From Woeseiaceae bacterium (GTDB taxonomy: Bacteria > Pseudomonadota > Gammaproteobacteria > Steroidobacterales > Woeseiaceae), in assembly GCA_013042375.1 (NCBI GenBank), contig JABDQH010000116.1, positions 1 through 64,000 of the forward strand: a stretch of 64,000 nucleotides of DNA, given 5' to 3'. Below are positions 45,046 to 52,687 of this stretch, in pieces. Numbering within the stretch: the first letter of the stretch is position 1; each line of letters begins with the position of its first letter. The translations under genes and the position numbers were made by a program. The notes under the pieces were generated by a model that was not told the origin of the DNA, did not search any database, and saw only the letters and a list, made by a program, of their open reading frames with translations.

Positions 45046-45572
45046 GGTGCATCGGGTTCTTCCTGAGGTGCATCGGGCTCGCGTGCGCAGCTCAGCCTGA
45101 GTTGCAGCGGCGCGCTGGCAAAATGCAGCGACTCGACGTCGCCGTTCATACAGCGCAGCGACGCATGCGCGGTCGTGAATCCCGGTAGCAACAGCTCGTC
45201 AGACGTAGCCCTGTCCTCTGCGATGCAGAAGCCGTCGTGGGCGGCGAGTGCCAGCTGACCCGCCGCAACCTCGACCGTGGCCTCGGCGGCGCGTTTGTCC
45301 AGCAACGCATCACGCCCGATCGTCGTGAACGTGTCGGCGATGCTCAACGTAACTGACACGGGTTCCCCCTTACACTGGATTGCGGCGCGCAGGGCGAACC
45401 CGACAGCGGGCAGGTTGACGACGTCGAGGCCCGCGGCGCGGGGCGCAACCGCCACCGAGGTCTCCCTGGCGGCCACGACGATATTGTCGTCTGCCCTGGC
45501 CGGGGAAAAGATGCCCGTCGTGACTACTATTGCCGCAATCGGCGCTAGAATAGGGAGTCTTTGCCGCCTCAT
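45015..45572 (-). CDS. hypothetical secreted protein with a repeated APQEEPD tail
   Basis: 185 residues from the ATG at 45572. A signal peptide (ILAPIAAIVVTTGIFSPARA) is followed by an all-beta-looking domain with cysteines (IQCKG, GFCIAED, SLRCMN, RLSCARE), so disulfides are likely. The tail is APQEEPD twice, encoded by the 21-base tandem repeat. No family recognised. It overlaps the hydrolase gene by 31 bases, tail to tail. Confidence 0.6.
   Translation of the reverse strand: MRRQRLPILAPIAAIVVTTGIFSPARADDNIVVAARETSVAVAPRAAGLDVVNLPAVGFALRAAIQCKGEPVSVTLSIADTFTTIGRDALLDKRAAEATVEVAAGQLALAAHDGFCIAEDRATSDELLLPGFTTAHASLRCMNGDVESLHFASAPLQLRLSCAREPDAPQEEPDAPQEEPGEPDR
45032..45077. repeat. 21-base tandem repeat, two copies plus 4 bases
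   Basis: Unit CGGGTTCTTCCTGAGGTGCA plus T, at 45032-45052 and 45053-45073, then CGGG. It covers the stop of the plus-strand hydrolase and encodes the APQEEPD tail of the minus-strand gene. Confidence 0.85.
45546..45551 (+). promoter_or_regulatory. -10 element before the PGPGW gene
   Basis: TAGAAT within GCTAGAAT, third occurrence of this string upstream of a plus-strand gene. No good -35. Confidence 0.3.
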
Positions 45573-45631
45573 CGGGTCCAAGGCTACGGCAAGGCGGAGC
45601 AAAAGCGAAGGGTCAGGGCCCGGACACACTC

Positions 45632-45880
45632 ATGATCAGGCGAGCAGTACATTTCACTTACAAGGCGGCGCGGCGCATCGTTATCGGCGTCGTCGGCGCA
45701 ACGGTGCTGATCATTGGCGTCATCATGCTCGTAACGCCCGGCCCGGCGCTCGTGGTCATCCCGGTGGGCCTCGCCATTCTCAGCATCGAGTTTACGTGGG
45801 CGCGGCACTGGCTGCGTCGACTGCGCGAGTCGATCTCGAACAACAGCTTCAACAGCCGGCAAAAAAAAGGCGCCGGATGA
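45632..45880 (+). CDS. PGPGW-type small membrane protein
   Basis: 82 residues, two membrane helices joined near TPGPALVVIP, then a basic amphipathic tail (ARHWLRRLRE). Matches the PGPGW (putative transmembrane) family by the motif and length. Function unknown. Its TGA stop lies in the loop of the terminator that follows. Confidence 0.85.
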   Translation: MIRRAVHFTYKAARRIVIGVVGATVLIIGVIMLVTPGPALVVIPVGLAILSIEFTWARHWLRRLRESISNNSFNSRQKKGAG

Positions 45881-45890
45881 CCGGCGCCTT
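45861..45890 (-). terminator. strong intrinsic terminator with eight U on the minus strand
   Basis: AAGGCGCCGG TCAT CCGGCGCC followed by eight T on the minus strand: a perfect 10-base stem, 4-base loop. It ends the small secreted protein transcript. On the plus strand it lacks a long T run (TTATAGTTT) but can also end the PGPGW gene. Confidence 0.85.
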
Positions 45891-46046
45891 ATAGTTTACG
45901 GCAAGGGGGAATGCCGCCGGACCTTCCTGGTCCGTTTACGCCGGACTCCGCCCGGCGTTGTGTCCGGTGGTGTCGGCCGGGAGTTCAGGGGGGAGAGATT
46001 CCCGACCAAGCGGCCACCGGAAGGGGGTCTGTTGCGGGTACCGCCC
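45891..46046 (-). ncRNA. structured 3' untranslated region, candidate small RNA
   Basis: 156 bases between the stop of the small secreted protein and the terminator, on the minus strand. Stems visible: CGGACC AGGAA GGTCCG; CCGGAC...GTCCGG; CCGGTGG...CCACCGG. Several GGA motifs occur, one in a hairpin loop. The plus-strand ORF at 45911-46183 over this stretch has no supporting features. Whether it is released as an RNA is unknown. Confidence 0.4.
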
Positions 46047-46334
46047 TCAGGGCTGACCCGCTATCAATTGAGATCTGCGGTCTTCCAGGCGAATTTCAAG
46101 CTCCACCCAGTTCTGGCGGGCCAGCGACTGTGCCGCCCGTTGAGCGGCTTCTGCATTCGCCGCGGCCGCGATCTCGAGCGTAGCGTCGGGCACCGTGTGA
46201 ATCGCGACAGCTGTCGCGTTTATTGTTGGGCTTTCCTGAGCGAAAGCGTCCCCGGCGGCCGACGACACGCCGATAAGCACGACCAGCGCCGCGAGAAGCG
46301 CGAGGCGTTCCTCGGTAATCCTGGTTTTCATCAT
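46047..46334 (-). CDS. small secreted protein under a sigma-54 promoter
   Basis: 95 residues from ATG at 46334, with AAAGGA 5 bases upstream. A signal peptide (about 1-33, SAAGDAFAQ) leaves a mature protein of about 62 residues with an alanine-rich helix AEAAQRAAQSLARQ. No cysteine and no known family. It is divergent from the sigma-54 activator gene and has its own near-consensus sigma-54 promoter, so it is the likely target of that activator. Confidence 0.7.
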   Translation of the reverse strand: MMKTRITEERLALLAALVVLIGVSSAAGDAFAQESPTINATAVAIHTVPDATLEIAAAANAEAAQRAAQSLARQNWVELEIRLEDRRSQLIAGQP

Positions 46335-46373
46335 CGTGTCCTTTGTAAAGAAAGTTAAAGCTGCCACAGTAAA

Positions 46374-46390
46374 TGCACAACTCGTGCCAA
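46374..46390 (-). promoter_or_regulatory. sigma-54 (-24/-12) promoter
   Basis: TTGGCACGAGTTGTGCA on the minus strand. Consensus YTGGCACG-N4-TTGCW with one mismatch; GG and GC are exactly 10 bases apart. Expected start near 46363, giving a leader of about 29 nt before the ATG at 46334. Confidence 0.8.
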
Positions 46391-46437
46391 CTTGACAAAT
46401 TCATAAGAATCAACGGGTTGTGCAATATCAGGCGATA

Positions 46438-46489
46438 ACGGAAATCCGTGAATAACGAATTATCGTAGGCGGAATTACGAAATTTCGTA
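46438..46489. promoter_or_regulatory. cluster of three palindromes, candidate activator sites
   Basis: ACGGAAATCCGT (46438-46449), an imperfect ATAACGAATTATCGT (46452-46466) and the perfect TACGAAATTTCGTA (46476-46489). They lie 50-115 bases upstream of the sigma-54 promoter and just before the activator's own start. Two share the ACGAA/TTCGT core. Confidence 0.6.
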
Positions 46490-46501
46490 TATAGTCCGCC
46501 G
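46490..46501 (+). promoter_or_regulatory. -10 element implying a leaderless mRNA for the activator
   Basis: TATAGT at 46490-46495, then CCGCCG and ATG at 46502. A start 7 bases after the -10 would be the A of ATG. No Shine-Dalgarno is present. Confidence 0.4.
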
Positions 46502-48301
46502 ATGATTACGCAGCAAGACTATGAATGGCTGTTCCGGCGCCTGCCGGTGATGTCGACCCTGATCGCGGCGGACGGCGCCTGCCTCGACGTCAACGACACG
46601 ATGCTCGAGCGGCTGGGCTATACGCGCGAGGACATGGTCGGGCACCGGCCCGAGGAGTTCATGACGCCCGAGTCGGCGGCGCGCGTGACGAGCGAGCTGC
46701 GCCCGGCGCTGCGGCGTCGCGGCAAACTGGAGGACAAGTACATCAGCTTCGTCACGGCCGGTGGCGACGTCGTCGACTGCATCACCAATGCGCTCGTCGA
46801 GTACGATCGCTCGGGCGAGTTCCTGCGGACCGTGGGCATGTACATGGAGGTGTCGGACCAGGCGCGTGCCAACTTCAAGTATCGCACTCTGTATCGCTCG
46901 ACCCCGGCCATGCTGCATACCGTCGACGGTGACGGCCTGCTCGTTACCGTGACCGATCACTGGCTGGCCAAGCTCGGGTACCGACGCAAGGACGTGCTCG
47001 GCCGGCCGGTTACGGATTTCATGAGCGAGGCCGACCAGAAGAAGTACGCCGACGGACGTCTCCAGGAACTGATCGCCGCGGGCGATTTCAACAACGTCGA
47101 GCGCCAGATGGTGCGCAAGGATGGCACAACGATCGACCTCGTCATGTCCGCTATCGCAAACCGGGACGAATCCGGCGAGGTCGACCGCATGCTGGTCGCA
47201 TCCAAGGATGTGACGGAGCGCAATCGCGCGGAGCGCGAGTTACGCCGCGCGCTCGCAGAGAACGCGAAGTTGCGCAAAGAACTCGAACGCGAACGTGACT
47301 ACCTGCGCGAAGAAGTCAACGTGGCGCTCAACTTCGGGCCAATTGTCGGCACTAGCACGGCGCTCAAGCGAATGCTCAAGCGTGTCGAGGCCGTGGCCGA
47401 GACGCCTGCAAGCGTCCTGCTGCTCGGCGAATCCGGCGTGGGCAAGGAACTCGTGGCGCGCGCCATCCACGCGCGCAGCCCGCGGGCCGATGGACCGCTG
47501 GTCAAGGTGAACTGCGCCTCGATACCCAAGGAGTTGTTCGAGAGCGAGTTCTTTGGACACGTCAAGGGCGCCTTCACCGGCGCGCACCGGGATCGCGTGG
47601 GGCGGTTCCAGCTGGCCGACGGCGGCACGATCTTCCTCGACGAGGTCGGGGAGATCCCGATGGAATTACAGGGAAAGCTGCTGCGTGTCCTGCAGGAAAG
47701 CGAGTTCGAGCGCGTCGGTGATGACGTGACCCGCTACGTCGACGTGCGCATCGTCGCGGCAACCAACCGCAATCTCGAAAAGCTCATGGTCGAGGGCAAT
47801 TTCCGGGAGGACCTGTTCTACCGACTCAGCGTGTTCCCGATCGACGTTCCGCCATTGCGGCAACGCGGCGGGGACATCGTCCAGTTGGCGCAGCACTTCC
47901 TCGAGCAGACCTGCAAGGACTTCGGCCGCGAGCCGATGACGCTGACCCGGTCGCAGGCCGCGGATCTCAAGGCCTACGACTGGCCGGGTAACGTACGCGA
48001 ACTGAAGAACGTCATCGAACGCGCCGTGATCCTGTCGCCTGGCCAGGTGCTGCGCCTGGACCTGTCGATGCCGGGCGCACGGCCCGAACCGGTGATAGTC
48101 GCGTCATCCGAGCCCGTGCGGACTGACATACTGACGGACAATGAGATGCGCGCATTCCAAAAAGGCAATATTGTAAAAGCGCTCGAGCGAGCCGCGTGGA
48201 AAGTCTCCGGCAAGGGGGGCGCGGCCGAGTTGCTCGGAGTCCGGCCGACGACGCTGGCAGACCGCATCAGGACCCACGGGATCAAGCGACCGACACGATG
48301 A
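46502..48301 (+). CDS. PAS-PAS sigma-54-dependent transcriptional activator
   Basis: 599 residues. Two PAS domains (about 8-120 and 125-245), a short coiled coil (about 246-275), a sigma-54 AAA+ domain (about 280-515) and a Fis-type HTH at the end. Walker [15 protein letters not shown] (sigma-54 contact), Walker [12 protein letters not shown] and the arginine finger region are all intact. The PAS domains probably sense a small molecule or redox signal. It is divergent from a sigma-54-promoter gene and coupled (ATGA) to dacB. No receiver domain, so not a standard two-component regulator. Confidence 0.93.
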   Translation: MITQQDYEWLFRRLPVMSTLIAADGACLDVNDTMLERLGYTREDMVGHRPEEFMTPESAARVTSELRPALRRRGKLEDKYISFVTAGGDVVDCITNALVEYDRSGEFLRTVGMYMEVSDQARANFKYRTLYRSTPAMLHTVDGDGLLVTVTDHWLAKLGYRRKDVLGRPVTDFMSEADQKKYADGRLQELIAAGDFNNVERQMVRKDGTTIDLVMSAIANRDESGEVDRMLVASKDVTERNRAERELRRALAENAKLRKELERERDYLREEVNVALNFGPIVGTSTALKRMLKRVEAVAETPASVLLLGESGVGKELVARAIHARSPRADGPLVKVNCASIPKELFESEFFGHVKGAFTGAHRDRVGRFQLADGGTIFLDEVGEIPMELQGKLLRVLQESEFERVGDDVTRYVDVRIVAATNRNLEKLMVEGNFREDLFYRLSVFPIDVPPLRQRGGDIVQLAQHFLEQTCKDFGREPMTLTRSQAADLKAYDWPGNVRELKNVIERAVILSPGQVLRLDLSMPGARPEPVIVASSEPVRTDILTDNEMRAFQKGNIVKALERAAWKVSGKGGAAELLGVRPTTLADRIRTHGIKRPTR

Positions 48302-49722
48302 AACCGACAATCACGTTCCTGTTCATACTGCTCCTTTTCGCGGCGTGGGCCGACGCGGCGGCGGAGATTCCCGCCGGCGTGCGCGGTGTGTTGCAGACGC
48401 GGCAGGTCCCTGACTCTTCACTGAGCATCTATGTCGAAGACCTCGATTCGGGCGAGGTTGTTTTGGACTGGCTGGGCGACGTCCCGAGGAACCCGGCGTC
48501 GACGATGAAGCTGCTGACGACCCTCGTCGCGCTCGATGTCCTCGGGCCGGCATACCGCTGGAGAACCGACGTGTACGCGCTCGGCGAAATCGCGGACGGC
48601 AAGCTCGACGGTGATCTCCTTGTCAAAGGTCACGGCGATCCATTCCTCGTCGCCGAACGCGTCTGGCGGCTGTTGCGGCAAATCCGGTACAAGGGCATCG
48701 ACGAGATCACGGGCGACCTGCTCATCGATGACAGCTGGTTCGACGTCGGGGACTATGACCCCGCCGCTTTCGACAACCAGCCACTTCGGGCCTACAACGT
48801 CGCGCCCAACGCCCTGCTCACGAATTTCAAGGTCGTCCGTTACTGGTTCGAGCCCGACGGCGAGCGCGTGCGCGTGCGCATGGATCCCGAACTCGACAAC
48901 CTGCGCATCGATAACCGCCTTAGTGTTCGGCAAGGCTACTGTCGCGGGTTCCAGCGCGGCATCGCGGTCAACGTGAACGGCAACAATGACGAGGTCATCT
49001 TCTCGGGCCGCTTCCCGAGCGGCTGCGAGCGCTACGCGATGGATCGTACGGCCTTGTCGCACAATGCGTTCACCTACGGGCTGTTTCGATCGCTGTGGGA
49101 GGAGTCGGGTGGAGTGCTCGAGGGTTCGTGGAGCAACGTGCTCAAGGACGATCTGGTCAAGGACGAGGAAACCGAGCCGCTTGTTTCCTTCCGGTCTCCG
49201 CCGCTCGTCGAGATGATCGCGCGCGTTAACAAGCACAGCAATAACGTCATGGCGCGGCAGGTCCTGTACACGCTTTCCGCCGAGGTCAATGGGCCGCCAG
49301 GCACAGAGACGGGCGGGCGCGAAGTCATCGAGACCTGGCTCCAGCAAAACAAACTCGGCTCGTGCAAGATGGCGCTCGAGAACGGCGCCGGGCTGTCGCG
49401 GGAGACGCGCATCTGCGCATCGGGCATGGCCGCGATGCTGCGCTTTGCGTGGCATCAGCCATACATGCCGGAATACCTTGCCTCGATGTCGCTGAGCGGC
49501 CTTGACGGCACTCTGCGGCGCAGGTTCACCGGCAGCGAACTCGTGGGTACAGCGCACCTGAAAACGGGCTCGCTGGATCATGTCGCGGCAATCGCGGGCT
49601 ACCTGCAGGCGCGCTCGGGCAGGCGCTTCGCAGTCGTCGCACTGCACAACCACGACGACATTCATCGCGGCTATGGCGAAGAAGTCCAGGAAGCGCTGCT
49701 GCGCTGGCTCTATGATCAGTAG
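48298..49722 (+). CDS. dacB: D-alanyl-D-alanine carboxypeptidase/endopeptidase (PBP4)
   Basis: 474 residues from the ATG at 48298. A signal peptide, then NPASTMK (serine about 68, SxxK), KHSNN (SxN) and LKTGSLDH (KTG) are the three penicillin-binding motifs. It trims or cuts peptidoglycan cross-links in the periplasm. It overlaps the activator stop by 4 bases, which is an unusual partner for a PBP4 gene. The ORF track begins 34 codons upstream inside the activator. Confidence 0.95.
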   Translation: MKPTITFLFILLLFAAWADAAAEIPAGVRGVLQTRQVPDSSLSIYVEDLDSGEVVLDWLGDVPRNPASTMKLLTTLVALDVLGPAYRWRTDVYALGEIADGKLDGDLLVKGHGDPFLVAERVWRLLRQIRYKGIDEITGDLLIDDSWFDVGDYDPAAFDNQPLRAYNVAPNALLTNFKVVRYWFEPDGERVRVRMDPELDNLRIDNRLSVRQGYCRGFQRGIAVNVNGNNDEVIFSGRFPSGCERYAMDRTALSHNAFTYGLFRSLWEESGGVLEGSWSNVLKDDLVKDEETEPLVSFRSPPLVEMIARVNKHSNNVMARQVLYTLSAEVNGPPGTETGGREVIETWLQQNKLGSCKMALENGAGLSRETRICASGMAAMLRFAWHQPYMPEYLASMSLSGLDGTLRRRFTGSELVGTAHLKTGSLDHVAAIAGYLQARSGRRFAVVALHNHDDIHRGYGEEVQEALLRWLYDQ

Positions 49723-49752
49723 TACACTCCCGGCGGGCACCGGAGTTCGATT

Positions 49753-50340
49753 ATGCGTCTGATCATTGCAGTTCTTCTTTTTGCGCCGCTGCTGGCGGCT
49801 GCCGAAACGGCGTACGTGACCGACAACCTCAGGCTGGGACTGCATCGGTCCGCGGACACGAGCGACAGGGCGTTTCGTTTCCTCGATAGTGGGCAGGCAA
49901 TGGAAATCCTGACGCGCGATCGACTCTACGCCAATGTGCGCCTGCCCGACGGCGCGCAAGGCTGGGTGAAGTCCGCCTATCTCGTCGACGAGAAGCCGGC
50001 GAAACTGATCGTTGCCGAGACGATGGCCGAACGTGACGCACTCGCGACCGAGCTCGAGGAGGCCAGAGCCGCGTTCGCGGAACCGGCCGCGACGATCGAG
50101 CAGCTGCGCAACGAGGCGTCGGACCTGACGGCGCGGCTCGAGACGGCGCAGGCGGAAATAGCCGCGCTGCGCGAAGAGGGCGCTTCCGTGCAAAGGCTAA
50201 AGGAGCAATACCGCGGCAGCGTGCCGATCGCCTGGGTCGGCGGCGTGATACTCGTATGCCTGGTCCTCGGCTTTCTCGCGGCTCAGTGGTGGGTCGACTA
50301 CCGGAGCCGCAAGCGCCACGGCGGCATACGCGTCTACTGA
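49753..50340 (+). CDS. TIGR04211-type SH3 domain membrane protein
   Basis: 195 residues. Signal peptide, bacterial SH3 domain (about 20-80, YVTDNLRLGLHRS and LPDGAQGWVKSAYL), a coiled coil (about 95-150) and a C-terminal membrane helix (VAWVGGVILVCLVLGFLAAQWW region) with a basic end. This architecture matches the TIGR04211 family found in many gammaproteobacteria. Role unknown, probably in the periplasm near the wall. Confidence 0.9.
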   Translation: MRLIIAVLLFAPLLAAAETAYVTDNLRLGLHRSADTSDRAFRFLDSGQAMEILTRDRLYANVRLPDGAQGWVKSAYLVDEKPAKLIVAETMAERDALATELEEARAAFAEPAATIEQLRNEASDLTARLETAQAEIAALREEGASVQRLKEQYRGSVPIAWVGGVILVCLVLGFLAAQWWVDYRSRKRHGGIRVY

Positions 50341-50374
50341 GGCTCGCAAGGCAATGCGACGGGTAGCGGAGGCG

Positions 50375-51385
50375 TCAGGCGGCAACCGTTACCTGTTCGC
50401 CACACGCGCCGCGCAGCGGTAGTTCGGACTTGTCGAACAGCGCGTCGATATCGGCCTGATTGCCGGCGCGGCGCAGTTGGTCGAGCTGTCGCGATGTAAT
50501 GTGCGGCGCGAATCGCTGAATGAACTCGATCATGTAACGGCGCAGGACCGAGTCCTTGCGGTAGCCGATCCAGGTCGTGACGCGCGGAAAAAGTCCCTCC
50601 GCATCGAGGACCCGCAGGTCATTATCGTCAGAGCAATCCGCGGCCATGCTCGCGACAATGCCGACTCCGAGCCCCATGCGCACATAGGTCTTGATGACGT
50701 CGGCATCGCGCGCCGTGAAGCCGACATTGGGTTCGAGCCCTTCTGCGGCGAATGCGCGCTTGAGCGACGACTCACCGCTGAGACTGAAAACATAAGTGAC
50801 GAGCGGATACTCGACGAGATCGTGCAGCGTTATCTTGCGATCGAGCCGGGCCAGCGCGTGCCCCTTCGGCACGATGATGGAACGATCCCAGCGATAGCTC
50901 GGCACGAGCAGCAGGTCGGCAAAGAGATCCTGTGCGCCCGTTGCGATCGCAAAATCGATCTGGTTTGCGGCCACCATGTCGGCGATCTGCTCCGAGGTAC
51001 CCTGGTGCAGGTCCAGCGTGATGTTCGGATAGCGTTCGCGAAATCCCGTGATCACCTCGGGCAGCACGTAGCGGGCCTGTGTGTGTGTCGTTGCGATTGA
51101 CAGCGATCCTCTCTGCTCCTCGAAGTACTCGGCTGCATGGCTGCGGATATTGTCTACCTCCCGCATGATGATGCGAGCCCGCTCGATCACCATCTCGCCG
51201 GCCGGCGTGATACCGCCCAGGCTCTTGCCCTTGCGCGTGAACAGCTGCATACCGAGCTCCTCCTCGAGCAACTTCAGCTGCTTGCTGACGCCGGGTTGCG
51301 ACGTGTACAGGCGCTCGGCCGCGGCCGTGATGTTCAGGCCGTTGTCGACGATCGCGATCAGGTACTTGAGTTGCTGGAGTTTCAT
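50375..51385 (-). CDS. cysB: CysB-type LysR transcriptional regulator
   Basis: 336 residues from the ATG at 51385. MKLQQLKYLIAIVDNGLNITAAAERLYTSQPGVSKQLK is the CysB winged helix. SIATTHTQARYVLP and the GTSEQ segment make the inducer pocket that binds N-acetylserine or sulfate in CysB/Cbl. Divergent from cysK. It probably controls sulfur assimilation including cysK. Symbol by resemblance to CysB; Cbl is an alternative. Confidence 0.9.
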   Translation of the reverse strand: MKLQQLKYLIAIVDNGLNITAAAERLYTSQPGVSKQLKLLEEELGMQLFTRKGKSLGGITPAGEMVIERARIIMREVDNIRSHAAEYFEEQRGSLSIATTHTQARYVLPEVITGFRERYPNITLDLHQGTSEQIADMVAANQIDFAIATGAQDLFADLLLVPSYRWDRSIIVPKGHALARLDRKITLHDLVEYPLVTYVFSLSGESSLKRAFAAEGLEPNVGFTARDADVIKTYVRMGLGVGIVASMAADCSDDNDLRVLDAEGLFPRVTTWIGYRKDSVLRRYMIEFIQRFAPHITSRQLDQLRRAGNQADIDALFDKSELPLRGACGEQVTVAA

Positions 51386-51408
51386 CGCTTCCCGTTGGAG
51401 CAATCCAC

Positions 51409-51428
51409 GCGGTCATTAATCAGACCGC
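51409..51428. promoter_or_regulatory. dyad in the cysB-cysK intergenic region
   Basis: GCGGTC ATTAATCA GACCGC, two perfect 6-base arms, 24 bases upstream of cysB. Could be an autoregulatory CysB site. The direct repeat ATCGCCAGT occurs twice nearer cysK. Confidence 0.5.
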
Positions 51429-51599
51429 ACAGATTCGAATCAGTTTCAGGCTGCCCCGCATCATAGCGCCCACGGGTACGGATCCGGAAATCGCCAGTCG
51501 CCGCCGCGGACTCTCGCGTGCGCCACGGGCGGGATCATTGGGCAATCGCCAGTATTGTGCCAATATGCCCCGATCAGCGCTCAGCAGGGGGATAAGACA

Positions 51600-52553
51600 A
51601 TGATCTACAATAATATCCTGGAAACAATCGGTAACACGCCCGTGGTGCGACTCAATCGCATGGGCCCCGACCATGTCGAGATGTACGTCAAGGTCGAATC
51701 GTTCAACCCGATGGCCTCGGTCAAGGACCGCCTCGCTCTGGCCATCATAAAAGACGCGACGCAAAAAGGCGCGCTGCAGCCGGGACAGACGGTCATCGAG
51801 GCGACCTCGGGCAATACCGGCATTGCTCTGGCGATGGTGTGCGCGGCGACAGGTCATCCGTTTGTCGCGACCATGGCGGACTCGTTTTCGGTCGAGCGCC
51901 GCAAGATCATGCGCGGCCTCGGTGCCAGGGTCATACTGACGCCCGCCGCCGAGCGCGGCTCGGGCATGGTCCGCAAAGCCGCAGAACTGGCCGAGGAGCA
52001 TGGCTGGTTTCTTGCCCGGCAGTTCGAGAACCCGGCGAATCCCGCGTACCACCGCAGCACGACGGGCCCCGAAATCCTCATTGATTTCGCGGGGCGGCGC
52101 CTCGACTACTGGGTCACGGGATATGGAACGGGTGGGACGATGACGGGTGCCGGGCAGGTGCTCAAGGCCGCTCGCCCCGATGTCAGGATCGTTGCAACCG
52201 AACCCGAGGCGGCGAAATTGCTGGCCGGCGACGACTGGCAGCCGCACAAGATCCAGGGCTGGACGCCGGACTTCGTTCCCGACGTGCTCGATCGCGACGT
52301 GTTCGATGAACTGCGAGCGGTTTCCGACGGCCGTGCCATCGAGGTCTCACGCGAGCTCGCACACAAGGAAGGCATATTCACGGGCATCTCAGCGGGCGCG
52401 ACACTCGCCACGGCGCTCGACGTCGCCGAGGATGCGCCCGAAGGGGCGGTCGTTCTCGCGATGCTTCCCGATACGGGTGAGCGTTACCTGAGCACGCCGC
52501 TGTTCGAGGGCGTGAACGAAGGATCCGACGACGAGTGGCTCGGAGGGCTCTGA
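51600..52553 (+). CDS. cysK: cysteine synthase (O-acetylserine sulfhydrylase)
   Basis: 317 residues from the ATG at 51600. SVKDR gives the PLP lysine (about K42); EATSGNTGIALA and TGYGTGGTMTG bind PLP phosphate, and GISAGATLA the base. It makes cysteine from O-acetylserine and sulfide. NPMASVKDR differs from the usual NPGGSVKDR, so CysM is possible. Divergent cysB supports a sulfur-assimilation role. Confidence 0.9.
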   Translation: MIYNNILETIGNTPVVRLNRMGPDHVEMYVKVESFNPMASVKDRLALAIIKDATQKGALQPGQTVIEATSGNTGIALAMVCAATGHPFVATMADSFSVERRKIMRGLGARVILTPAAERGSGMVRKAAELAEEHGWFLARQFENPANPAYHRSTTGPEILIDFAGRRLDYWVTGYGTGGTMTGAGQVLKAARPDVRIVATEPEAAKLLAGDDWQPHKIQGWTPDFVPDVLDRDVFDELRAVSDGRAIEVSRELAHKEGIFTGISAGATLATALDVAEDAPEGAVVLAMLPDTGERYLSTPLFEGVNEGSDDEWLGGL

Positions 52554-52559
52554 TTTAGC

Positions 52560-52591
52560 GACGAAACCGCTCGTTTCGGCCGAGTCGCTGC
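52560..52591. terminator. extended hairpin after cysK
   Basis: GCGAC GAAAC CGCTC GTTTC ...GTCGC: inner 5-base stem GAAAC/GTTTC and outer GCGAC/GTCGC with a bulge. No T run, so weak as a terminator. The rest of the gap to 52688 holds nothing obvious. Confidence 0.35.
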
Positions 52592-52687
52592 GTCAGAATA
52601 TCGGAGCTGAGACCTGAGTCACATCGCAGTCGCACCGGGGCTGGCAAGGTTTGCAGGTAGCGCGTTAAGTCGTGAACCGGAGCCCGT

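Noticed and set aside
45911-46183. 90-codon plus-strand ORF MPPDLPGPFTPDSARRC...
   Set aside because: No ribosome site or motif, overlaps the minus-strand secreted gene and the hairpin region.
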